From Azoarcus sp. (GTDB taxonomy: Bacteria; Pseudomonadota; Gammaproteobacteria; Burkholderiales; Rhodocyclaceae): 6,400 nt of DNA. How positions within the stretch are numbered: position 1 is the first letter of the stretch; every line of letters begins with the position of its first letter. Where the stretch lies: NCBI GenBank assembly GCA_031258035.1, contig JAIRNL010000053.1, forward strand, positions 1-6,400, in the 5' to 3' direction. Below, one piece after another: positions 1 through 5,758 of this stretch. Below the pieces are notes generated by a model. That model was not told the DNA's origin. It made no database searches and saw nothing but the letters and a program-made list of their open reading frames with translations. The position numbers and the translations under genes were made by a program.

Positions 1-44
1 TTCATGGACTATTGCAACTGCCGACGACCCCATTGCGCACAGGC

Positions 45-161
45 TTATGAATTTTCAGTGACTCCGGCCCGAACGGGTTGCGGCACGAGTTTTACGCCCA
101 GGGCCGCACAGACTTTCATCACCGTGCCAAAGCTCGGATTCCCTTCGCCGGAGAGCGCCTT
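45..161 (-). pseudogene. Remnant of an Xre/HigA-type antitoxin (C-terminal part only)
   Basis: Read on the minus strand, this stretch encodes KALSGEGNPSFGTVMKV, then CAALGVKLVPQPVRAG, and ends at a TAA at 45-47. The segment ALSxxGNPxFxTVxKVxxALGxxL is the hallmark C-terminal half of the helix-turn-helix antitoxins encoded after RelE/HigB-like killer proteins (the 'probable addiction module antidote' family, usually about 95-100 residues). Only about 38 residues remain. The N-terminal part and the first half of the HTH are missing, and no start codon with a ribosome binding site serves this frame. The open frame continues upstream into a toxin-like tail instead (see the adjoining entry). I see the motif directly; loss of function is inferred. 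An alternative is a short chimeric ORF that is still translated, but the frame closes at a TGA (204-206) with no good start after it. Confidence 0.62.
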
Positions 162-242
162 GTTATCGCCGCCCGCGAGCAACAGATAAACCGTCCCCCC
201 GGTTCATCCGGATTTTTTGCGGTAGCGGCCCGCGCGCCAGTC
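162..242 (-). pseudogene. Remnant of a RelE/HigB-type toxin C-terminus, interrupted by a stop
   Basis: On the minus strand, directly upstream and in frame with the antitoxin remnant, the translation is TVYLLLAGGDN. This resembles the VxLLLxGGDK strand near the C-terminus of the RelE/ParE-superfamily 'addiction module killer' toxins. Continuing upstream, the frame hits TGA at 204-206 and then reads DWRAGRYRKKSG, which lines up loosely with the D-x-G-x-G-Y-R-V-Y-F segment that precedes that strand in intact toxins. The usual S-T-Q-x-x-D-I tail after GGDK is absent; the sequence passes straight into the antitoxin ALSGEGNPSF motif. This fits a deletion that removed the toxin's end and the antitoxin's beginning. 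The GGDK-like strand is the only strong toxin signal. The part upstream of the TGA is a weak match and its boundary is arbitrary. Confidence 0.42.
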
Positions 243-303
243 GCCGCGGCTGCCTTTGAAACTGATACAGTCATCCATCGCCATTTTTCCGCTATTCCGG
301 CAT

Positions 304-1143
304 ATGCGACAACATTCCGAGACATCAAGCCAGGGCGGGCGCCGCCTGACCGGGCGGCTGGAAGTCGAGACCGAACAAGGCGCCTTCCTGGGCAACACCC
401 GCATCCGGCTTCTGGAAGCCATCGACACGCACGGCTCCATTTCGCGGGCAGCCAAGTTCGTGCCGCTTTCCTACAAAGCCGCCTGGGATGCGGTGGACGC
501 CATGAACAATCTGGCGGACAGGCCGCTGGTGACGCGCGCGACCGGCGGCAGGCACGGCGGCGGCACACGGCTCACCGACTACGGTCGGCAGATGGTCGAG
601 TTGTACCGGGCGCTGGAGACCGAATACCAGGCGGCGCTGGAACGGCTGACAGCCAGCATGAACGAGGGCGCCGCCGGCACGCTCCAGGAATTCCGCCGCC
701 TCCTGAAACGCATGTCCATGAAAACCAGTGCCCGCAACCAGTTCGCGGGCACGATCGTCGGCCTCAGGGCGGGGGAAGTGGACTACGAAGTGCGGCTGAA
801 ACTGGATGACGCCAATGAGTTGGCGAGCGTCATCACCCGCGCGTCCGCCGAAAACATGGGGCTGGAAATCGGCATGGAAATCTGGGCGCTGGTGAAATCC
901 TCGTCCGTGATGATCCTTGCCGGGAAAACATCGCGCACCACGGCGCGCAATCACCTGTGGGGCGAGGTGAGCCGCATCCACCGGGAGGCGGTCAACGCCG
1001 AAGTGGCGCTCACGCTGCCTGGCGGCAAGACCGTGTGCGCGGTGATCTCGAACGAGAGCGTCGATAACCTGGCGCTTGCCGTCGGCAGCCAGGCATGCGC
1101 CGTGTTCAAGGCGTCCGCCGTCATCTTGTGCGCGCCCGGTTGA
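304..1143 (+). CDS. modE: ModE-type molybdate-responsive transcriptional regulator with two TOBE/Mop domains
   Basis: A 279-residue DNA-binding regulator of the ModE family, a cytoplasmic dimer that binds molybdate and controls molybdate uptake and molybdoenzyme genes. Residues about 30-95 form the LysR-like winged HTH, with the family signature SISRAAK...LSYKAAWDAVDAMNNL, then RATGGRHGGGTRLTDYG (79-94). Residues about 100-120 form the linker helix. Two Mop/TOBE repeats follow at about 140-207 and 210-277. The first begins TSARNQFAGTI (141-151); this motif contributes molybdate-contacting residues in E. coli ModE. The second begins TTARNHLWGEV. Length is close to E. coli ModE (262). ATG 304 is chosen because the domain begins soon after it. 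TTG 256 would add 16 residues of unlikely sequence; neither start has a clear ribosome binding site. No modABC genes are visible, so its targets lie elsewhere or to the left. The family call is secure; the exact start is not. Confidence 0.93.
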   Translation: MRQHSETSSQGGRRLTGRLEVETEQGAFLGNTRIRLLEAIDTHGSISRAAKFVPLSYKAAWDAVDAMNNLADRPLVTRATGGRHGGGTRLTDYGRQMVELYRALETEYQAALERLTASMNEGAAGTLQEFRRLLKRMSMKTSARNQFAGTIVGLRAGEVDYEVRLKLDDANELASVITRASAENMGLEIGMEIWALVKSSSVMILAGKTSRTTARNHLWGEVSRIHREAVNAEVALTLPGGKTVCAVISNESVDNLALAVGSQACAVFKASAVILCAPG

Positions 1144-1167
1144 GAATCCGGAATCGGAAACCGGCGC

Positions 1168-1719
1168 TCAGCCGCCGGATGGGCGGCAACCCGTGCCGCG
1201 CGGGTGTTGGCGACGCCAGAGCCAGGGCGGCGTCGGGTCTTTTTCCGCCCACAGGCCGGCGCCGGCGCGGGCGGCCTCGCGCGCCAGTGTTCGCAGGGAT
1301 TCGTCGCGGGCGTAGCGGGCGTAAAACCAGGCCAGGCCGCGCCGGATCTGGATGCGATTGACGGTTTCGCTTTCCCCTTCGACCGTGACCCTGCCGACGC
1401 TGCGGCCGTAGCGGTCGGTATCGAGGACTTCCACCGTGACGCGGCGACCGAGCGCGAGTTCGGCGAGCGAGGCGCGCGAGCGCCGGTTGAAAGGCTGGCA
1501 ATGCTCCGGGGCGTCGATTTCGGCAAGGCGGACGACGGTATTCGTCCCGCGTTCGTCGCGCAGGGTGAGCGTGTCGCCGTCGGCAACCCTGACGACTCGT
1601 CCCGCGAGCGTGGCCGGCGCGCGCGCGCCATCCCGCGCCGAAGCCAGGGCCGACAGGCCGAAAAAGAGCGCGACGGTTCCCGCGATGAAAAAGGAAAATA
1701 CCGTGCGCGCCCTGCCCAT
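1168..1719 (-). CDS. Secreted thermonuclease family protein (SNase-like domain)
   Basis: A 183-residue protein with a cleavable signal peptide: basic MGRAR, a hydrophobic core to about residue 25, and an ALASA|RDG-type cleavage site near residue 28. An SNase-like OB-fold domain follows at about 38-165, so it should act as a calcium-dependent nuclease outside the cytoplasm. Counterparts of the staphylococcal nuclease active site are present: D47-G-D49-T50, R64, D69 and E72 in VRLAEIDAPE, and R106 in DRYGR. The GLAWFYARYA segment and a final GLWAE helix are also typical. The start at 1719 is favoured because it sits on the signal peptide and has AGAGGG-like spacing from an AGAGGG site 6 nt upstream. 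The ATG at 1782 would put about 21 residues before it and lacks such a site. The tail after WLWRR (171-183) is basic and not conserved. The gene is convergent with modE (24 bp apart) and divergent from argS. The physiological substrate is unknown. Confidence 0.9.
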   Translation of the reverse strand: MGRARTVFSFFIAGTVALFFGLSALASARDGARAPATLAGRVVRVADGDTLTLRDERGTNTVVRLAEIDAPEHCQPFNRRSRASLAELALGRRVTVEVLDTDRYGRSVGRVTVEGESETVNRIQIRRGLAWFYARYARDESLRTLAREAARAGAGLWAEKDPTPPWLWRRQHPRGTGCRPSGG

Positions 1720-1725
1720 TTCAGG

Positions 1726-1731
1726 CCCTCT
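1726..1731 (-). promoter_or_regulatory. Ribosome binding site deciding the thermonuclease start
   Basis: On the minus strand this reads AGAGGG, 6 nt before the ATG at 1719-1717. It supports this start over the upstream in-frame ATG at 1782, which has no purine-rich site before it. Confidence 0.6.
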
Positions 1732-1952
1732 GTTGGGGTGGGGGCGCGCCGTGCCTGCCTGTCGCGGCTGACGCCGTTTCATGATGTTTTGTATGGATGC
1801 CGGCACGGGGAGAATGGACGACGCATGATCCCGGCGAAACTGTCCGGCGGCAAATGATTTGTGCGCATTGCTCCCATAGGGGAAGGCTATGATGCCGTGC
1901 CGGAAGAAACCGCGCGCCTTGCGCGGGCGGGGGAGGCGATGGCGACATCCGC

Positions 1953-1958
1953 TATAAT
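1953..1958 (+). promoter_or_regulatory. Predicted -10 box of the argS promoter
   Basis: A perfect TATAAT in the context CGCTATAATCG lies 27 bp before the argS ATG, giving a predicted transcript start near 1965 and a short leader of about 20 nt. The region 16-18 bp upstream is G-rich and has no TTGACA-like -35 box, so the promoter is either weak at -35 or helped by another factor. A GCTATAAT -10 directly before a housekeeping gene is common in betaproteobacteria. Confidence 0.55.
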
Positions 1959-1985
1959 CGAACACTTTCACGATTTCCGAGTGCC

Positions 1986-3752
1986 ATGAGCGCCGACCCC
2001 AAGATCCTGCTGACCGAGCTGCTTCGCGCCGCGCTGAAAAGCGTGGCGCCGGCGCACGCCGAAGTCCCCATCCTGCTGGAACGCCCGCGGCAGGCCGGAC
2101 ACGGCGACTTCGCCACCAACGTCGCCATGCAGCTCGCCAGGACCCTGCGTCGCAATCCGCGCGAACTGGCTGCGCTGCTGTTGGCCGAGTTGCCGCCCTC
2201 CGGGCGGGTGGAAAAGGCCGAGGTGGCCGGGGCCGGCTTCATCAACTTCACCCTCGCCGCGTCGGCGAAGACGGCCGTGGTGGGCGAGGCGCTGACCCGG
2301 GGCGCGGACTGGGGGCGCGGCGCGGCCAGGGACGTGAAGGTGCAGATCGAGTTCGTGTCGGCCAATCCGACCGGACCGCTGCACGTCGGACACGGGCGCG
2401 GCGCGGCCTACGGCGCTTCGCTCGCCGACGTGCTCGCCTTCGCCGGCTTCGAGGTGAGCCGCGAATATTACGTCAACGATGCCGGGCGGCAGATGGACAT
2501 CCTCGCCCTGTCGACCTGGTTGCGCTATCTGGCGCTTTTCGGCGTCGAAGTCGATTTCCCGCCCAACGCCTACCAGGGCGATTACGTCCGGAAAATGGCG
2601 GAAGATCTGCGCGACGCCCACGGCGGGCGTTTCGCGCGCGCGAGCGCCGCCGACGTGCTCGCCGGCACCCCCGGCCTGCCGCCGGCCGAGCGCGACGACG
2701 ACAAGGAAGCCAAGGCGCAGCGCGAACAGCATCTCGATGGGCTGATCGCCAACGCCAGGCGTCTGCTCGGCGACGATTACCTGTTCGTGCAGGGGTTCGT
2801 CCTCAACGAACAATTGGGCGACTGCCGCGACGACCTGCGGGAATTCGGCGTCCATTTCGATAAATGGTTTTCCGAACGCAGCCTGTTCGACACCGGCCTC
2901 GTCGAGCGCGCCGTCGACCAGCTCGAAAAAGCGGGGCACGTCTATACGCAGAACGGCGCGAAATGGTTCCGTTCCACCGCGTTCGGCGACGAGAAAGATC
3001 GCGTCGTGCAGCGCGAAAACGGCATCCATACCTATTTCGCCTCCGACATTGCCTACCACCTCAACAAATACGAACGCGGTTTCGACCGCATGATCGACGT
3101 CTGGGGCGCGGATCACCACGGCTATGTGCCGCGGGTGAAGGGGGCGGTTGCCGCCCTCGGACTCGACCCGGAACGGCTCGACGTGGCGCTGGTGCAATTC
3201 GCGGTGCTTTATCGCGGTGGCCAGAAGACATCGATGACGACGCGGGGGGGCAAGTTCGTCACCCTGCGCGAATTGCGCGGCGAAGTCGGCAACGACGCCT
3301 GCCGCTTTTTCTACGTGCTGCGCAAAAGCGACCAGCACCTCGATTTCGATCTCGACCTCGCCCGGAGCCAGAGCAACGACAACCCGGTCTATTACGTGCA
3401 ATACGCCCATGCGCGCGCCTGTTCGACCCTGAAAAAATGGGGCGGCGAGCCGGACGAACTGCGCGCGGCGGATGCCGGCGCCCTGCGCAGCGAACGCGAA
3501 TTGGGATTGTGCTCGCGGCTGGCTGCCTTCCCCGAGGTCGTGCAGGCGGCGGCCGACGATTACGCGCCGCACCAGGTGGCTTTCTACCTGCGGGAACTGG
3601 CTGCCGATTTCCACGGCTGGTACAACGCCGAGCGCATGCTGGTCGAAGACGAAACGCTCAGGCTGGCTCGTCTGGCGCTGGCTGACGCCATTCGCCAGAC
3701 GCTGGCCAACGGGCTGGCCCTGTTGGGCGTGTCGGCGCCCGATTCAATGTAA
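1986..3752 (+). CDS. argS: Arginyl-tRNA synthetase (ArgRS)
   Basis: A 588-residue class I aminoacyl-tRNA synthetase that charges tRNA-Arg with arginine using ATP, in the cytoplasm. In order: the N-terminal additional domain that recognises the tRNA D-loop (about 1-110, with GDFATNVAMQLA and GFINFTL); the Rossmann catalytic core with VSANPTGPLHVGHGRGA, where HVGH (133-136) is the HIGH motif; YYVNDAGRQMD (161-171); the WGADHHGYVPRVKGA segment (373-387); the degenerate KMSK loop SMTTRGGKFVTL (416-427); and the C-terminal DALR anticodon-binding helical domain (about 465-588), ending LLGVSAPDSM. Length is normal for bacterial ArgRS (550-600). ATG 1986 fits the family N-terminus, although no good Shine-Dalgarno is seen before it; the short leader may explain this. 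It is the first gene of a likely unit with the SPOR and dsbA genes, an order I recognise from betaproteobacteria. Confidence 0.97.
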   Translation: MSADPKILLTELLRAALKSVAPAHAEVPILLERPRQAGHGDFATNVAMQLARTLRRNPRELAALLLAELPPSGRVEKAEVAGAGFINFTLAASAKTAVVGEALTRGADWGRGAARDVKVQIEFVSANPTGPLHVGHGRGAAYGASLADVLAFAGFEVSREYYVNDAGRQMDILALSTWLRYLALFGVEVDFPPNAYQGDYVRKMAEDLRDAHGGRFARASAADVLAGTPGLPPAERDDDKEAKAQREQHLDGLIANARRLLGDDYLFVQGFVLNEQLGDCRDDLREFGVHFDKWFSERSLFDTGLVERAVDQLEKAGHVYTQNGAKWFRSTAFGDEKDRVVQRENGIHTYFASDIAYHLNKYERGFDRMIDVWGADHHGYVPRVKGAVAALGLDPERLDVALVQFAVLYRGGQKTSMTTRGGKFVTLRELRGEVGNDACRFFYVLRKSDQHLDFDLDLARSQSNDNPVYYVQYAHARACSTLKKWGGEPDELRAADAGALRSERELGLCSRLAAFPEVVQAAADDYAPHQVAFYLRELAADFHGWYNAERMLVEDETLRLARLALADAIRQTLANGLALLGVSAPDSM

Positions 3753-3778
3753 GGGCAGCGTGCCGCTGCCGCAGAAAC

Positions 3779-3782
3779 GGAG
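3779..3782 (+). promoter_or_regulatory. Ribosome binding site supporting a GTG start
   Basis: GGAG, 7 nt before the GTG at 3790. It decides between this start and the later ATG 3856 of the SPOR-domain gene, whose upstream GGGGCGGA is a weaker match. Confidence 0.5.
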
Positions 3783-3789
3783 TTTTCTT

Positions 3790-4398
3790 GTGAATCGCAG
3801 ACGCAGAATTCCAGACACTTCCCCATTGCCCTCGCGCAACCGGGGCGGAACCATCATGGGCGTTTTCGTGGGCATGATCCTGGGCGCCGTCATCGTTGCC
3901 GTCGCGGTGTGGTTCTTCAACCGCAACGACAATCCCTTTACCCAGTCCACCACGACGAAACCGGCCCAGGCAAACGAGAGCGTGGCTGCCTTGCCGGGCA
4001 AGCCGGGCGACCGCCCGGTGGAAAAGCCGGACTTCACTTTTTTCAATACCTTGCCAAAAGGCGAGAGCGCGCCGGTGACGCCGCCCGCCGCCACGGCAGA
4101 GGGGCAGGCGCCACGGCAGCCGCCGCCCGCGCCGACGGCAAGACCGCCGGAAAAACCGCCAGAGAAGCCGGTTTACCTGCAACTGGCCGCGTTCGAGAAC
4201 GCCGAGCAGGCCGACGACCTCAAGGCGCAATTACTGCTGATGGGACTGGAACCCGTCACGCAGCGCGCACAATTGCCCGATGGGCGGGTCGTACACCGCA
4301 TCCGCGTCGGCCCGTTCTCCAACCGTGAAGACCTGAAGGCCATGCGCTCGCGCCTGGCTTCTAACGGCTTTACCGCCGACGAAGTCCCGTCCAACTAA
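3790..4398 (+). CDS. Membrane-anchored SPOR-domain protein (FtsN-like architecture)
   Basis: A 202-residue bitopic inner-membrane protein. A short basic cytoplasmic N-terminus (MNRRRRIPDT) is followed by one membrane span at about 23-43 (MGVFVGMILGAVIVAVAVWF), then a periplasmic proline/alanine-rich linker (about 50-126), then a C-terminal SPOR domain (about 127-202: VYLQLAAFENAEQADDLKAQ, later HRIRVGPF and the R-S-R-L-A-S-N-G-F end). SPOR domains bind denuded glycan strands at the division septum, so a role in division or wall remodelling is inferred. The linker contains FTFFNTLPKGE (82-92), like the F-x-F-Y-x-x-L-P patch seen in related betaproteobacterial proteins. GTG 3790 is preferred: GGAG lies 7 nt upstream and it supplies the cytoplasmic charge. 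ATG 3856 would start at the membrane span itself. The gene is 37 bp after argS. Whether this is the functional FtsN cannot be told from sequence alone. Confidence 0.88.
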   Translation: MNRRRRIPDTSPLPSRNRGGTIMGVFVGMILGAVIVAVAVWFFNRNDNPFTQSTTTKPAQANESVAALPGKPGDRPVEKPDFTFFNTLPKGESAPVTPPAATAEGQAPRQPPPAPTARPPEKPPEKPVYLQLAAFENAEQADDLKAQLLLMGLEPVTQRAQLPDGRVVHRIRVGPFSNREDLKAMRSRLASNGFTADEVPSN

Positions 4399-4453
4399 CG
4401 GGGCCACGCAGGGTGCCCACACCGCGCGCCGCAACCCCCACCCCATCGCCCGG

Positions 4454-4459
4454 AAGGAG
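4454..4459 (+). promoter_or_regulatory. Strong ribosome binding site of dsbA
   Basis: AAGGAG with 8 nt to the ATG at 4468. It is the best Shine-Dalgarno match in the argS-to-PilZ run and suggests dsbA is translated independently of the gene before it. Confidence 0.65.
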
Positions 4460-4467
4460 TCCCCAAC

Positions 4468-5100
4468 ATGAATCGTCGTGATGCCCTTCGCCAACTTGGC
4501 GCGCTGGCGCTGCTCGCCGGATCGGCCGGCCTCGCCCCGGCGCGGGAGGGTCGCTTCTACATCCTGAAGTCTCCCGTGCCGACCGACACGGAAGGCAAGA
4601 TCGAAGTGCTCGAATTTTTCTATTACGGCTGCCCGCACTGCCGCGACTTCGACCCGCTGATCCGGGAATGGCTGAAAAAACTACCGGCCGACGTCGCTTT
4701 CGCCCGCGTGCCGGTGAGCTGGGGCGCGCGCGATCTCCGGCACCAGAACGAAGCGCGCCTCTACTACGCGATCCTGGCGACCAGGCAACTCGACACCCTG
4801 CACGAAAAGGCGTTCGCCGCCATCCAGGACGAACGCCTGAACCCCGGCAACGAGGACGCGGTGCGCGAATGGGCCGAAAAGCAGCGCGTGAACGTCAAGG
4901 CGTTCATGGGCGCATACAACGCGTTCGGCGTGCAGACGCAGGTGCGGCGGGCCGGGCAACTCACCAGGACCTACAAGATCGAAAGCGTGCCCACGGTGGC
5001 GGTGGGCGGGCGCTTCGTGACCTCGGCTGCCCTGACGGGCGGCCATCGGGGCACGCTCGAAGAAACCGACCGCCTGATCGAGCGCGCGCGTCGCGGATGA
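4468..5100 (+). CDS. dsbA: Thiol:disulfide interchange protein, DsbA family
   Basis: A 210-residue periplasmic oxidase that introduces disulfide bonds into exported proteins and would be reoxidised by DsbB. An N-terminal signal peptide (MNRRDALRQL, then a hydrophobic stretch to about 23, cleavage near APA|REG at 25) precedes a thioredoxin fold with FFYYGCPHC. The active-site cysteines are C55 and C58 in CPHC, the E. coli DsbA dipeptide. An inserted helical domain spans about 85-160, and the cis-proline loop is ESVPTVAVGG with P175 (E. coli DsbA also has a V-cis-P). Length matches the family (208-220). A strong AAGGAG at 4454-4459, 8 nt before ATG, fixes the start. It lies 69 bp after the SPOR gene and 30 bp before the PilZ gene. 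The signal peptide carries a twin-arginine-like RRDALR, noted as a finding. Apart from the active site no cysteines are present, as is usual for this branch. Confidence 0.94.
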   Translation: MNRRDALRQLGALALLAGSAGLAPAREGRFYILKSPVPTDTEGKIEVLEFFYYGCPHCRDFDPLIREWLKKLPADVAFARVPVSWGARDLRHQNEARLYYAILATRQLDTLHEKAFAAIQDERLNPGNEDAVREWAEKQRVNVKAFMGAYNAFGVQTQVRRAGQLTRTYKIESVPTVAVGGRFVTSAALTGGHRGTLEETDRLIERARRG

Positions 5101-5130
5101 CCGAAGGCGGTTCCCCCGCCCCCTGCCGAT

Positions 5131-5670
5131 ATGCCGAGACTATTTCCCTGGTTCATTTCCACGACCTTTTCGTCGAACCGCCCGCCGCCGGGCGATGCGG
5201 CGGCGCGCCCGGATGCCCCATCCGCGCCCTCGGTTCCCGCCAAAGAACCGCCCCCCGCCCCGCCCCCCGTCGGCGATGTGAGCGAGCGTCGCATCCATCA
5301 ACGTTTCGTGGCCCGCCTGCACGGCGAGCCGTGCTTCTGGGCGCTGCTGGGGGAAGAGCGGATGGCGCTCGACGATCTTTCCCTCGAAGGGTTTGCGCTC
5401 TCGGCGACGCCGGCCCTCACCCAGGGCAGGCAGTTCGATTTCACCTTGCGGCGCGAAGGCGTGCCTGACGCGATCCGTGGCCGCGCCGAAGTCGTCAGCC
5501 TGTTCGGCAAGGGAGAAACCGCCGCTGCCGGTTGCCGCATCCTCCACTTCGAGGGCGACGGCCCCGAACGTCTGCGCGACTGGCTGGTGACGCACGTGAT
5601 CCGCAGCGCCACGGTACGAATCACCGAAAAGGACGCCGCCGCCATCGTCGCCGGGAGGTCGCTGGTCTGA
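5131..5670 (+). CDS. PilZ-domain protein, probable c-di-GMP receptor
   Basis: A 179-residue protein whose C-terminal part (about 50-165) has the PilZ signature: the RxxxR motif R54-I-H-Q-R58 followed by a strand, then D82-L-S-L-E-G87 fitting (D/N)xSxxG. These two motifs contact cyclic di-GMP in characterised PilZ domains. A last strand, AAGCRILHFEG, and a helix, PERLRDWLVTHVIR, complete the fold. Because both motifs are intact, c-di-GMP binding is likely; the downstream process is unknown. Residues about 15-50 are a disordered proline/alanine-rich leader. No membrane segment or signal peptide is convincing. ATG 5131 has no close Shine-Dalgarno (GAAGGCGG is 20 nt away). An alternative GTG at 5278 would give just the PilZ domain but also lacks a site. 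It follows dsbA by 30 bp and may be co-transcribed. Confidence 0.83.
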   Translation: MPRLFPWFISTTFSSNRPPPGDAAARPDAPSAPSVPAKEPPPAPPPVGDVSERRIHQRFVARLHGEPCFWALLGEERMALDDLSLEGFALSATPALTQGRQFDFTLRREGVPDAIRGRAEVVSLFGKGETAAAGCRILHFEGDGPERLRDWLVTHVIRSATVRITEKDAAAIVAGRSLV

Positions 5671-5714
5671 ACGACGCCACGCTGTCCGAAGCAGCGCGGA
5701 AAACCCGATGCGCG

Positions 5715-5720
5715 TATGAT
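5715..5720 (+). promoter_or_regulatory. Possible -10 box for the DUF1993 gene
   Basis: TATGAT in the context GCGTATGATTTGCG, in the 88-bp gap after the PilZ gene and 38 bp before the next ATG. No matching -35 hexamer is found at 16-18 bp. The call rests on the hexamer and its location only. Confidence 0.33.
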
Positions 5721-5747
5721 TTGCGCCCACACAACCCGATGAACCAC

Positions 5748-5752
5748 GGAGG
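5748..5752 (+). promoter_or_regulatory. Ribosome binding site of the DUF1993 gene
   Basis: GGAGG with 6 nt to ATG 5759. It is near-ideal and fixes the start. Confidence 0.65.
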
Positions 5753-5758
5753 CAACGC

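Larger units (their letters stand above)
1720..1985. other. Divergent intergenic region between the thermonuclease gene and argS
   Basis: About 266 bp with no credible coding sequence. It must hold the promoters for both directions. On the plus strand a TATAAT box is clear close to argS. On the minus strand I could not pick a convincing -10/-35 pair for the nuclease gene. A short imperfect inverted repeat, TCCC-ATAG-GGGA at 1872-1883, is too small to call an operator. AT content is locally higher around 1780-1800 and 1845-1900 than in the flanking genes, as expected of promoter DNA. Confidence 0.5.

Noticed and set aside
1..44. Leading bases of the window
   Set aside because: I find no gene end, repeat or RNA in these bases; the minus-strand antitoxin remnant stops at 45-47.
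256..261. TTGAAA as a -35 box for modE
   Set aside because: No acceptable -10 hexamer lies 16-18 bp downstream.
78..809. A 243-codon plus-strand frame covering the toxin-antitoxin scar and the first half of modE
   Set aside because: It overlaps modE in another frame and the translation is arginine/proline-rich shadow sequence with no recognisable motif.
1161..1187. Overlapping short hairpins at the modE/thermonuclease convergent ends (CCGGCG/CGCCGG and GCCGCC/GGCGGC)
   Set aside because: The stems are only 6 bp, mutually exclusive, partly inside the nuclease coding end, and have no T-run on either strand. They do not support an intrinsic terminator.
1968..3614. A 548-codon open frame on the minus strand opposite argS
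   Set aside because: Long antisense frames are expected opposite GC-rich genes. Its translation looks like generic shadow sequence, and argS on the plus strand is a certain gene over the same bases.
4668..5468. A 266-codon plus-strand frame spanning the dsbA-PilZ junction
   Set aside because: It overlaps two well-supported genes in another frame, and its composition is typical of out-of-frame reading of GC-rich DNA.
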